Assembly (NCBI GenBank): GCA_964459325.1
Contig: CAYWKU010000004.1
Coordinates: 62,001 to 126,000, forward strand
Length of the DNA: 64,000 nt
Source: CAYWKU01 sp964459325
GTDB lineage: Bacteria; RBG-13-61-14; CAYWKU01
Direction: 5' to 3'
In this document: positions 27,885 to 36,343 of the stretch, piece by piece
Numbering within the stretch: position 1 is the first letter of the stretch
How the letters are laid out: every line of letters begins with the position of its first letter
Program-made: the position numbers and the translations under genes
Notes under the pieces: model-generated
The model's input: the letters and a program-made list of their open reading frames with translations, nothing else
What the model was told of the DNA's origin: nothing
The model's database searches: none

Positions 27885-29626
27885 TATGAACTTCTCCCAT
27901 CATCCGGGGGATTAACGGTGTTTTCGATTTCCCGGGCCCAGTTATTGAACCTGGTTTCATATATCCCGGCGTTGCGGTTGGTGGTGGCCCCCATAGATAC
28001 ACGCTCGGGCGTTACTTTAATCCACAGCTTGCGGTGATTCCAGAAAAGCGTGATGAACAGGCCGAGCGTAATCAGGGTACAGCCGGTATATACCAGCGGA
28101 ATGCCGGGGTCGTGGTTGACATCCAACAGGGTGCGGTAAAGCTCGTCGACCGAAGCCAATATGTAACGGGGACCATCGTAGTCCGGGCTGGATGCCTCCG
28201 CTCTCTTAACCTGCCCGAGCGAGAAGTAATAATCGCCCTGCCGGTTCATTTTGTCGAAGTCGGGAAAGGCTTTGAACAGCATGTGTCGCCGGGTTTCTCC
28301 GCCCGCGGTGACCCGTACCCGGGCCGCCTCGGTCTCCCGACCGTGCACGGGGAAGGCGGGCATGAATTGCAGCAGTTCGACGGCGGTTTCGTTGAATTTT
28401 CCGCTTTCCCCTTCACGGAGGGTTAACGTTCCCGCCTCCGAGCCGTCTCCGGCGCTGTGGGCGATAATTTCTATTTTCATCGGGCCACCGGCGGGAACCA
28501 CCTTTTTGCCGGGTTTCAAGTCAAGTACCCACGTTCCTTCGTCGCCCGCGTCCAGCTCGGCGGTGATTTCCGCGACCCTGTTTGTCCGCCTCTCCTGACC
28601 GGCCCTGACGAATCTCATTTCGCCGCCGCCGGGCATTTCCACCTTGGAGCCGTCGCCGGGGACGGTGGCTTCCCCCAGCTTTCGGCCCGCCTTCGAGTAA
28701 ACGGCCACGTCGAAATTCTGAACGCCCCTCAACTCGTAACTCGACTGGTAAAGGGATATTCCCTTGTATTCGTAGGGATGGTTTACCCGTAGTTTCACTT
28801 CGTCGATTTTTCTCCCGGAGTTGTATATGACCAGGTCGCTTTGATAGTCTCCCGGCATACCGGTTTCGGGGTGGAGGGAGAAGGAGAATTTTTCGCATTC
28901 CACACGGAAGCCGAGGTTCATCCACCCGGAAGGCTCTCCCCACCTGAAGAACGAGTCCGCGGTTTCGCCTTCGAGGACTGGCAACCTTCCCCGAAATCCG
29001 GCGATATTGCCCACCAGGGCGCCGATGATTATGAGGATTACGCTGAAGTGGACGACGTAAACCCCGAGGCGCGAATATGCGCCGCGATTGACGAAAAAAA
29101 AGGTGTTGTCGCCGCGCTCGGCGGTTTCGTACTTCCATTTCTTGCCGGCCAGCCATGTTTTTACCTTCTCGACGGTAGTTTGCGGGTCTTCTTTGTGGTC
29201 GAATCCACCACTGATACGCAACCTTTCCGGGTCGCCCGCCCCGGGAACCGAGTCGCTTTTCTTAACCAGCTTCCACGTCTTGGGCAGCCGGTCGAAGCTG
29301 CAAACGAAAAGGCTGACACACAACAGAGCAAGCAGCGCCCGGAACCACTTGGAGTGATATAAATCGAGCATATTCAGGGACTTGAGGAAGGTGATGAACC
29401 CCTCGCCCCACCGGGCCGTCATCTGCTGCAGCTCCGCGTCGGAAGGCTGCTGGGGTATAAATGCCCCGAGCAGGCTGGCCGCGGCTATAAGCACCAAGAG
29501 CACCACGGCGAAGCGGGTGGAGGAGAGGAGGTTCCAGACCGCGTTTATGATGCCGGAAGCACCGGAGTCTGAAGATTTGGAACCCTTTTCCTGATTATTT
29601 TCGGATGTTTGGCGATTTTGAGACAT
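27884..29626 (-). CDS. resB: ResB/Ccs1-type cytochrome c biogenesis protein
   Basis: The 580-residue protein has membrane segments near 30-55, 85-105 and 190-210, a large extracytoplasmic beta-rich domain with HPYEYKGISLYQSSYE, and a final membrane segment near 510-535, the ResB layout. It cooperates with CcsA in System II cytochrome c maturation, consistent with the multiheme cytochromes of sulfate reducers. It overlaps ccsA by one base. Confidence 0.93.
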   Translation of the reverse strand: MSQNRQTSENNQEKGSKSSDSGASGIINAVWNLLSSTRFAVVLLVLIAAASLLGAFIPQQPSDAELQQMTARWGEGFITFLKSLNMLDLYHSKWFRALLALLCVSLFVCSFDRLPKTWKLVKKSDSVPGAGDPERLRISGGFDHKEDPQTTVEKVKTWLAGKKWKYETAERGDNTFFFVNRGAYSRLGVYVVHFSVILIIIGALVGNIAGFRGRLPVLEGETADSFFRWGEPSGWMNLGFRVECEKFSFSLHPETGMPGDYQSDLVIYNSGRKIDEVKLRVNHPYEYKGISLYQSSYELRGVQNFDVAVYSKAGRKLGEATVPGDGSKVEMPGGGEMRFVRAGQERRTNRVAEITAELDAGDEGTWVLDLKPGKKVVPAGGPMKIEIIAHSAGDGSEAGTLTLREGESGKFNETAVELLQFMPAFPVHGRETEAARVRVTAGGETRRHMLFKAFPDFDKMNRQGDYYFSLGQVKRAEASSPDYDGPRYILASVDELYRTLLDVNHDPGIPLVYTGCTLITLGLFITLFWNHRKLWIKVTPERVSMGATTNRNAGIYETRFNNWAREIENTVNPPDDGRSS

Positions 29627-30897
29627 TTGTATGGGCTAAACTTTCCGGGTGTTGAATATCATGAAAGAAATAAGGTTACAGACTTTTGATTGATTTGCAA
29701 CAAAAAAAGTTTCCGAAAATTTCAAGTTTTTTTCACGTCCATGCTGTAAAAAACAAGGGTAGCCCGGACGTTATACGTCCGGGTTGCGAAGCAACAGGAA
29801 ACATTTCCTCGAACCTTCGGGGGCATTTGGGGGCATTTTCAAGACTCGCGCTCCGAGCGGAATTTCTTGTCCCCTTACGGGCCTTGCCCGGAGGCTTCAG
29901 CCGAGGGGACCCGGACGTATAACGTCCGGGCCATCCTTCCCGAGGGAAAGGAAACCCCGACCTTCAGGTCGGAGCCTGCCCGGAATAAATCCCGTCGTTT
30001 CCTTTTGGAGTGCGGTGTTTTAACACCGCTTTAGCGGCGGAAATTTATTTCCGCAGCACGTCCACTGAAGTGGCCGACGCAAAGCGGTACTGAAGTACCG
30101 CACTCCAGAAGCAGGGTAGCCCGGTGGTATGAAAATAAGGTTGGCACGAACGGGACTTATCGCCGGAAAACGCGGGTGGCCCGGCCAGGATTGTCCGGGT
30201 TCCCGCAGGGAACAAGAGGATTAATCGTAGTGTTTCGGGAAAAGGCAGGCAATCCATTAGATAGAGCCGGGATTTCGGCGTAAAATTTTCTTGTTGCTTG
30301 CGCAACCCCGGCGCATAACGCCCGGACGGGCAGGTCGGGACCACCCGATGATAAGACAAGGGGCTTAAGCCCCTTGTCCAACATAAAGAAACCACGGAAT
30401 TTATTCCGTGGAGCTTCACAACCGATTTTACAGCCCCGGGTTTTAACCCGGGGAATTTTTTCATGCCGGGACTCTTCCCCGGACTGAAGTCCGGGGCTGT
30501 GCCCATAGATGAACCTCCCCGACATGAAGGTCGGGGTTTCGGGTGCGTTTGCGCGAACGAAGAGGCGCCGGGTAACACACACTTTCAGTGTGTGCGCCGG
30601 AGGCGTCGGTTTAAGTTTGATAATCCGATGGCTTACGCCACCCCCGGCTCACACCTTACGGGCACGGCCCACACTAAAAGTGTAAGTTACCCCGTTTCAA
30701 GCCCGACAGGAGTGTCGGGCCTACCATTTTAACGTCGCCTTTGCGACTTTGCGTGAGGCTGAAATTGACGGTTTGGGGTGTAGAATTCAAGGCCCGATTT
30801 TCTACAACATTTTCTACAGAATTGTAGACTATTCTACAACGTTGTAGAATATTCTACAACTCTACTATGACGACCGGGAAAGTCGGGCCTGCCGGTT
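29627..30897. other. 1.27-kb gene-free palindrome field
   Basis: No credible gene lies here. From 29763 to 30895 the DNA is packed with at least fifteen short palindromes, mostly 6-9 bp arms around a 2-6 nt centre such as TTCA, TGAA, TTAA or TTAT. Examples: CCCGGACGT arms at 29763-29783 and again at 29910-29930; GCGGTG/CACCGC at 30012-30029; GGTACTGAAGTACC near 30087; arms GACAAGGGG at 30355-30378; CCCCGGG arms near 30434; GCCCGACA/TGTCGGGC at 30701-30720; and repeated ATTCTACAAC between 30800 and 30862. Arms differ from one palindrome to the next but stay self-complementary. Confidence 0.85.
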
Positions 30898-32133
30898 TTA
30901 TTCAAACTGCTTTTTGGTGAGTTTGAAGCACTCCTCGGCGGTATCTATGGTCTTTTGAAGGTCCTCGTCGGTCAGGGCGGCGGATACGAACCAGTTGTGG
31001 TGCGGGTGCATGTACACTCCGCGTTTTGCCATTTCTCCGCAGAAGAACCGGTTTCTTTCCAGGTTTTCGTCGCCCTTGATAATCATGAAAGGCATGGAGG
31101 GGTAGCCGGTGTAGCTGATTGTAAGCCCGGCGCCTTCCGCGGCGGCTTCCAGGCCGCGCCCGAGCCTTTCCCCCAGCTCGGTCATCCTTTCCACGCTGCC
31201 TTCCTTTTTCATTATATCCAGAACCTCGAGCGCCGCGGCCATCGGTGCGGCGCTGTAGAAGTGGGTGGCGGAGTAATAAATCTTGTTCGCGGCTTCCCGA
31301 AGATGCGGTTTTCCTATGGCCGTGGAAATGGGGTAGCCGTTGCCGAGCGCTTTTCCGAAGCAGACGATGTCCGGGTCGGCGCCGAAATGCAGGTGAGAAC
31401 CGCGCAGGTCGATGCGGAAACCGCATCGGATGTCGTCCATCATCAGAACCAGCCCCTCGCGGTCGCATATCTTGCGCACCCCTTCGAAAAAGCCCGGCTG
31501 TGGCATCACCTGGTCGTTCATCGCCAGGTGCTGATAGGGCAGGAGCATTATTCCCGCGATTTCTCCCTCGCGCTCCTTCAATACGCGCTCGAGGTCGTCG
31601 AGGTCGTTGAACTCGAACTTGTAAACGTGCGCCCTGAATTCTTCAGGAATACCGTTGCGGTTTTCTATGCACCAGTGGTGCATGCCGTGGTAGGAATGAT
31701 GGCACATGAGTATCCCCGGTTTGCCGGTGTGTATCCGCGCCACCTGGGTGGCGTAAGTAGTGACGTCCGAGCCGTTTTTACCGTAGACGAGCCAGTCGGC
31801 GCCGGGAACCAGTTCCACGAGCGCCTCGGCCAGCTCGAACCACTGCGTCGCCGGTATGGGCAGGGCGTTGCCCTTTTTCGCCTGCTCCATGTAGACTTCG
31901 TCCACTTTCGGGTGGGCGTAGCCGAGCGCCACGGCTCCGAAGGCGCACATGTAATCTATGTAATCGTTTCCGTCCACGTCGGTGAAATGCGCCCCCTGCG
32001 CTTTATCTATGAAGACGGGTGTGGAGCCGTAGCTGTGGAAATGAGGTGTGCGGGGCATGGGCACCCCGCCGGGTATGTGCTTCCGGGCCCTTTCAAACAA
32101 CTCGTAGGATTTTTTGAATTTATCGTCAACCAC
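30898..32133 (-). CDS. Class III PLP-dependent aminotransferase, glutamate-1-semialdehyde aminomutase-like
   Basis: The 411-residue protein belongs to aminotransferase class III: IPGGVPMP near the N-terminus, GADWLVYGKNGSDVTTYA, the MMDDIRCGFRID cofactor motif and the PLP lysine in CFGKALGNGYPIS. It resembles HemL but departs from it in the active-site region, so its substrate is uncertain. It stands alone between the palindrome field and the dnaK terminator. Confidence 0.85.
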   Translation of the reverse strand: MVDDKFKKSYELFERARKHIPGGVPMPRTPHFHSYGSTPVFIDKAQGAHFTDVDGNDYIDYMCAFGAVALGYAHPKVDEVYMEQAKKGNALPIPATQWFELAEALVELVPGADWLVYGKNGSDVTTYATQVARIHTGKPGILMCHHSYHGMHHWCIENRNGIPEEFRAHVYKFEFNDLDDLERVLKEREGEIAGIMLLPYQHLAMNDQVMPQPGFFEGVRKICDREGLVLMMDDIRCGFRIDLRGSHLHFGADPDIVCFGKALGNGYPISTAIGKPHLREAANKIYYSATHFYSAAPMAAALEVLDIMKKEGSVERMTELGERLGRGLEAAAEGAGLTISYTGYPSMPFMIIKGDENLERNRFFCGEMAKRGVYMHPHHNWFVSAALTDEDLQKTIDTAEECFKLTKKQFE

Positions 32134-32231
32134 TTCGAAGTCTCCTTTCTGTATTCAGGATTGTGTCTTAATTAAGAGGCAGAGCCAACAGGGCTTTTCA
32201 TTCAAATTTACTGTCGATTAGTCTACGGACG

Positions 32232-32253
32232 GACAAGGGGCTTAACCCTTGTC
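32232..32253. repeat. GACAAGGGG-type palindrome
   Basis: GACAAGGGG, a CTTAA centre and CCCTTGTC form an imperfect palindrome. Related copies occur at 30355-30378, 37584-37603, 40288-40311, 40528-40547 and 40551-40570. Confidence 0.75.
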
Positions 32254-32284
32254 TGTTTTCCGGACTCAAAATCGGGATAAATGA

Positions 32285-32329
32285 AATCGCCGGTTCCCCT
32301 TGCAAAATCATGAGGGTTCGACCGGCGAT
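32285..32329 (-). terminator. Terminator downstream of dnaK
   Basis: ATCGCCGGT at 32286-32294 pairs with ACCGGCGAT at 32321-32329, with a further CCCT/AGGG pairing inside; on the minus strand a T-rich stretch (TTTCATTT) follows. It lies 33 bp past the dnaK stop. Confidence 0.7.
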
Positions 32330-32361
32330 ATATTACAATTGCGCAGTTTCGGGCGCAAACG

Positions 32362-34221
32362 TTATTCTTGTATCTCGTCGAAGTCCACGTCCACGCTTTC
32401 TTCGACTTCCGAGCTTGCCTGGGCGTAAACGGCCTCGGCCAGCCGGTGAGAGGCTTCGCTGAGCTGGTCGTGCGCCTGCTGAAGCTCTTCCATGTCGTTC
32501 GAATCCAGCAGGCTCTCCAGGTGCTCGACGCATTGCTGTATGTAGTTACGGTCCTCGTTGTTGAGTGCGCTGCCGTATTCGTTGAGGGAATTCTTGACGG
32601 TGTAAACGAGGCCGATGGCGTTGTTGCGAAGCTCGGTAAGCTCCTTCTTCTTTTCGTCCTCTTGTTTGTGTTCTTCGGCTTCGGAGACGAGTTTGTTTAT
32701 TTCTTCCTTGGTAAGCCCGCTCTGGGCGGTGATTCTGATGCTCTGTTCCTTTCCGGTTCCGAGGTCCTTGGCGCTGACGTGGACGAGGCCGTCGGTGTCT
32801 ATTTCATAGGACACCTCTATCTGCGGCACCCCCCGTGGGGCGGGAAGAATTCCCACGAGCTGGAAGCGTGCCAGGGTCATGTTGTCTTCGGCCATCTCGC
32901 GCTCGCCCTGCAACACGTGGACGTTAACCAGCGACTGGTTGTCTTCGGTGGTGGAGAAAATCCTGCTTTTTCGGGTGGGTATGGTGGTGTTCCGGGGGAT
33001 TATCTTGGTGAACACGCCCCCCTGTGTTTCCACGCCGAGCGACAGGGGGGTGACGTCGAGCAGCAGGACGTCCTTGACGTCTCCCAGCAGCACGCCCCCC
33101 TGTATGGCGGCGCCGATGGCCACGACCTCGTCGGGGTTAATATCCCGGTTAGGCTCGCGCTCGAATATTTCCTCCACTTTCTGCTGAATTCTCGGCATTC
33201 GGGTCATGCCGCCGACCAGGAGCACCTGCTCGATTTCATCCAGCCCGACGCCCGCGTCTTCTATGGCCTGCTTGCAGGGGGCTTCTATCCTTTCCACCAG
33301 GTCCTCGACCAACTCCTCCAGTTTTTCTCGGGTCAGGGCGAGGTTCAGGTGCTTCGGGCCGGATTCGTCGGCGGTTATGAACGGGAGGTTGATGTCCGTC
33401 TCCATGGACGGGCTGAGTTCGCACTTGGCCTTCTCGGCGGCTTCCTTCAGCCTCTGGAGGGCCATGCGGTCGTTTCTCAGGTCAATTCCCTCCTGTTGCT
33501 GAAAAACTTCCGCCAGATGGTCGATAACCCTCTGGTCGAAATCCTCTCCGCCCAGGAATGTATCGCCGTTTGTGCTCAATACCTGGAATACGCCCTCGCC
33601 GCTGAGTTCGAGTATGGAGATATCGAAGGTGCCGCCGCCCAGGTCGAACACCGCGATTTTCTGGTTGACGTCCTTGTCCAGGCCGTAAGCCAGCGCCGCC
33701 GCGGTAGGCTCGTTGATGATTCTCTGCACGTTCAGGCCGGCTATGGTTCCGCCGTCCTTGGTGGCCTGCCGCTGGCTGTCGTTGAAGTAAGCGGGCACGG
33801 TAATGACCGCGTCGGCGATTTCCTCGCCCAGGTACTCCTCGGCGGTCTCTTTCATTTTGCCAAGAATCATCCCGCTGATTTCGGCGGGGCTGTATTCTTT
33901 GCCCATCACTTCCACCCAGGCGTCGCCGTTTTCGTGTTTTGTGATTTTGAAGGGCGATACGTCCAGGCTCTGCTGCACCTCCTCTGATTTGAAAGCTCTG
34001 CCGATAAGTCTTTTAATGCCAAAGAGGGTATTTTCGGGGTTGGTGATGGCCTGTCGTTTGGCTATCTGACCAACTAACCTTTCGCCGCTCTCGGTAAAAG
34101 CCACCATAGAGGGGGTGGTGCGGCTGCCCTCGGCGTTGGGAATAACCACCGGCTCACCGGCTTCAATAATCGACACGCATGAGTTTGTGGTGCCGAGGTC
34201 AATGCCTATAACTCTTTTCAT
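32362..34221 (-). CDS. dnaK: Chaperone DnaK (Hsp70)
   Basis: The 619-residue protein has all Hsp70 signatures: IGIDLGTTNSCVSI, VFDLGGGTFDISIL and VLLVGGMTRMPRIQ, then the substrate-binding domain (DVTPLSLGVETQGGVF) and helical lid. It refolds proteins with GrpE and DnaJ; dnaJ is not in this window. It follows grpE by 22 bp in the order hrcA-grpE-dnaK. Confidence 0.98.
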   Translation of the reverse strand: MKRVIGIDLGTTNSCVSIIEAGEPVVIPNAEGSRTTPSMVAFTESGERLVGQIAKRQAITNPENTLFGIKRLIGRAFKSEEVQQSLDVSPFKITKHENGDAWVEVMGKEYSPAEISGMILGKMKETAEEYLGEEIADAVITVPAYFNDSQRQATKDGGTIAGLNVQRIINEPTAAALAYGLDKDVNQKIAVFDLGGGTFDISILELSGEGVFQVLSTNGDTFLGGEDFDQRVIDHLAEVFQQQEGIDLRNDRMALQRLKEAAEKAKCELSPSMETDINLPFITADESGPKHLNLALTREKLEELVEDLVERIEAPCKQAIEDAGVGLDEIEQVLLVGGMTRMPRIQQKVEEIFEREPNRDINPDEVVAIGAAIQGGVLLGDVKDVLLLDVTPLSLGVETQGGVFTKIIPRNTTIPTRKSRIFSTTEDNQSLVNVHVLQGEREMAEDNMTLARFQLVGILPAPRGVPQIEVSYEIDTDGLVHVSAKDLGTGKEQSIRITAQSGLTKEEINKLVSEAEEHKQEDEKKKELTELRNNAIGLVYTVKNSLNEYGSALNNEDRNYIQQCVEHLESLLDSNDMEELQQAHDQLSEASHRLAEAVYAQASSEVEESVDVDFDEIQE

Positions 34222-34243
34222 CCAGCTTTCTCCTTACCCGATG

Positions 34244-34969
34244 TTATCCCTGCTGAGATTCTGAAGGTTTGCCCGCCACGACCACCATGCCGGGCCGAAG
34301 CAGCCTGTCTTTTAGCATGTAACCCCGCTTGTGCTCTTCCACCACCGTGCCCGGTTCCACGTCGTCCCTCGGGAGCTGGGCGACGGCTTCGTGGTAATTG
34401 GGGTCGAATTTTTCCCCGAGGGCCTTTATCGGGGTTACCCCGAAGCGCTCGAAAGTCTGCTCCATCTGCTTCTGAGTAAGCTGAAGCCCTTCGATGATGC
34501 TCTGAGGGTCCGCCTCTTCGGAGTGTTGCAATGCCCTTTCCAGGTTGTCCAGCACGTCAAGGAACGCGGTGGCCATCTCCTCGTTGCCGTAGTTGAACTG
34601 CTCCGCCTTTTCACGCTGTGCCCGCTTTTTGTAATTTTCCAGGTCCGCCTGTGCTCGCATGGCCGCGTCCCTGGTTTCCTCCAGTTCTTTTTCCTGCTCG
34701 GCCATTTTGATATGGAGGTCTTTTATGCGGCTCTGGTAGTTTTCCCGCTCCTTCTGCGCCATTTCGCCTTCGTCAGACGCGCCTTTGCGTGCATCTCTTT
34801 CGAGCGAACTCAGCGCCTCCTGCATGGCGGATTCCAGCTCGGGGTTTGCGGGCAATTTAGGCAACTCTTCCGGCTCGCCCTCCTCTCCCTGTTCTTCTAT
34901 GGGAGCGCCGCTTTCCTTGACCGGGATTACTCTGATATCCTCATCTTTGTTGTTTTTATCTGCACTCAT
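34244..34969 (-). CDS. grpE: Nucleotide-exchange factor GrpE
   Basis: The 241-residue protein has a long acidic N-terminal extension, a coiled-coil (about 75-130) and the C-terminal GrpE beta domain (YHEAVAQLPRDDVEPGTVVEEHKRGYMLKDRLLRPGMVVVA). It is the ADP-release factor of DnaK. It lies 48 bp after hrcA with a possible promoter between. Confidence 0.96.
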   Translation of the reverse strand: MSADKNNKDEDIRVIPVKESGAPIEEQGEEGEPEELPKLPANPELESAMQEALSSLERDARKGASDEGEMAQKERENYQSRIKDLHIKMAEQEKELEETRDAAMRAQADLENYKKRAQREKAEQFNYGNEEMATAFLDVLDNLERALQHSEEADPQSIIEGLQLTQKQMEQTFERFGVTPIKALGEKFDPNYHEAVAQLPRDDVEPGTVVEEHKRGYMLKDRLLRPGMVVVAGKPSESQQG

Positions 34970-34980
34970 TTTAGCTACCT

Positions 34981-35008
34981 AGTGTAGTTTTTGTGTAATG
35001 GTTGTCAA
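34981..35008 (-). promoter_or_regulatory. Possible promoter between hrcA and grpE
   Basis: On the minus strand TTGACA (35008-35003) and TACACT (34986-34981) are 16 bp apart. The start of transcription would fall only a few bases before the grpE ATG at 34969, so the message would be almost leaderless, which lowers confidence. Confidence 0.4.
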
Positions 35009-35017
35009 GATACGCCG

Positions 35018-36061
35018 TTACGCACTTATCAAATCACTCAGTAATTTCGCCGAGTATCGCACCATGGGCACTACCCTGGCGTAATTCATCCTTATCGGGC
35101 CCAGTATGCCGAGGGAGCCTCCCCCGGCGCCGCCGGCGCCGTAGCGGGCGGCAATTATGGCAAACTCCGGTATGTCTTCCACTCCCGTCTCGGGGGACAG
35201 CAGCACCGAAGGCTGGTCGCCTTCCAGCGTTTTGGATAACAGCTTGAGAATAAAGCTTTTTTCCTCGAAGGTCTTGAAAAGCCTGAGCATGTTTTCGGTC
35301 TCCGAGAACTCGGGGTTTTCCGCCAGGTTCTCACGGCCTTCGATAAACAGCTCCTCGTCTAGCTCGCCCTGCTGAAGCACGGTCTCCATCAGCCCCAGCG
35401 CCCTTGCCATTTGGCGGTTGTATTCCGCCTTTTCCCGGCGCATTTCGTTAATCACCTTTTCCCGTATCTGGCTCAAACCCATTCCCTGGAAACGGTCGTT
35501 CAGGTAATTGGAGGCCCACGTCAGGTCCCTCTGTTCCAGATGCTGCCCCCATTTGAATACCCGGGTGTAGAACCTGCCCCCTTCGCTTATGAGAAGCGCC
35601 ATGACTTTGTTGGAGGTAAGCCGTATGAACTCGATGTGCCTCAGCGGCATCTGCCGCAGTCCGGGCATGAGCACCACGCCCGCCTGGTGGGTCAGGTCGG
35701 CCAGCACCCGGCCCGCGTTGCGGACGGTGGCCCGGAAGTCTTCACCGTATGTCGGGTAAACCGACCTGAGGCGGTCCATTTCCTTGAGTGACAGTCGTTC
35801 TTCCCTCATAAGGTTGTCCAGGTAGGCCCTGATTCCCTTTGAAGTAGGCACCCGACCGCTGGAGACGTGGGTCTGCTTGAGATGGCCCATCTCGCAAAGC
35901 TCGGTCATTTCGTTGCGCACCGTGGCGGAGCTGCAGTCGAGTTCGGAGTTGCGCACAACGCTCCTCGAGCCCACCGGCTTGCCGGTGAGCATAAAACCCT
36001 CTATTACCGCTTCCAGGACTTTGAGAGCCCGGGAAGAGATATTCAGCTCGCGGTTGCTCAT
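35018..36061 (-). CDS. hrcA: Heat-inducible transcription repressor HrcA
   Basis: The 347-residue protein has an N-terminal winged helix (SSATVRNEMTELCEMGHLKQTHVSSGRVPTSKG region, residues 43-76) and the C-terminal HrcA domain with IGPIRMNYARVVPMVRYSAKLLSDLI. It represses chaperone genes through the CIRCE operator in most bacteria. I find no CIRCE sequence (TTAGCACTC with its inverse) upstream of hrcA, grpE or dnaK here. Confidence 0.96.
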   Translation of the reverse strand: MSNRELNISSRALKVLEAVIEGFMLTGKPVGSRSVVRNSELDCSSATVRNEMTELCEMGHLKQTHVSSGRVPTSKGIRAYLDNLMREERLSLKEMDRLRSVYPTYGEDFRATVRNAGRVLADLTHQAGVVLMPGLRQMPLRHIEFIRLTSNKVMALLISEGGRFYTRVFKWGQHLEQRDLTWASNYLNDRFQGMGLSQIREKVINEMRREKAEYNRQMARALGLMETVLQQGELDEELFIEGRENLAENPEFSETENMLRLFKTFEEKSFILKLLSKTLEGDQPSVLLSPETGVEDIPEFAIIAARYGAGGAGGGSLGILGPIRMNYARVVPMVRYSAKLLSDLISA

Positions 36062-36103
36062 AAGGCTTTTCGACCCTTTTTTCCGGTTTGTTTCTTTATC
36101 TTT

Positions 36104-36133
36104 ATACTAATACTCCCGCTGTGAAAATGTCAA
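36104..36133 (-). promoter_or_regulatory. Predicted promoter of the hrcA-grpE-dnaK operon
   Basis: On the minus strand TTGACA (36133-36128) and TAGTAT (36109-36104) are 18 bp apart, about 45 bp before the hrcA start. The -35 box is inside a 19-bp sequence that recurs at 36315-36333. Confidence 0.55.
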
Positions 36134-36333
36134 GCTTCAAGTATGGCTATGCCGGGGCGTTTCACGTAAATCGAGAGTGCCTCTTCCACACCCTGACCGG
36201 CCCCGGAGATTTCATGAAAAACCGGGAAGTTACCCTTAGAGTGGTTATGTACATCAGCCATTGTTGAACTCCGTAAGCCACCCTCCGGTCAGGGTGTGCT
36301 ACCCGGGTGAGGGTTGTGAAAATGTCAAGCTTC
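36120..36333. repeat. 19-bp direct repeat flanking a repeat element
   Basis: TGTGAAAATGTCAAGCTTC occurs at 36120-36138 and 36315-36333, bracketing 176 bp that include copy 2 of the ~110-bp element. The identical flanks suggest an insertion or a local duplication between hrcA and hemW. Confidence 0.7.
36187..36298 (-). repeat. Dispersed ~110-bp inverted-repeat element, copy 2
   Basis: Perfect 14-bp ends, CACACCCTGACCGG at 36187-36200 and its complement at 36285-36298. The same base is changed in both ends relative to copy 1 (CTTG to CCTG; CGC to CGG), so pairing is kept. Interior blocks CATGAAAA and CCACCCT match copy 1 in the same orientation. Confidence 0.85.
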
Positions 36334-36343
36334 TCGGTCGCCT

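Noticed and set aside
30045..30582. Two overlapping minus-strand frames of 141-177 codons
   Set aside because: They run through the palindrome field and their protein sequences are just translations of the palindromes; no ribosome site or family feature.
29763..30895. CRISPR array
   Set aside because: The repeats differ from each other, have no constant repeat length or spacer pattern, and no cas genes are present.
29627..30897. tRNA or rRNA genes in long intergenic regions
   Set aside because: No cloverleaf with conserved TTCGA/GGTTC arm or CCA-side acceptor stem was seen in this or the other gaps.
30898..32133. True glutamate-1-semialdehyde aminomutase (hemL)
   Set aside because: Class III features are present but key HemL-like stretches differ and no heme genes are adjacent, so only the broad family is called.
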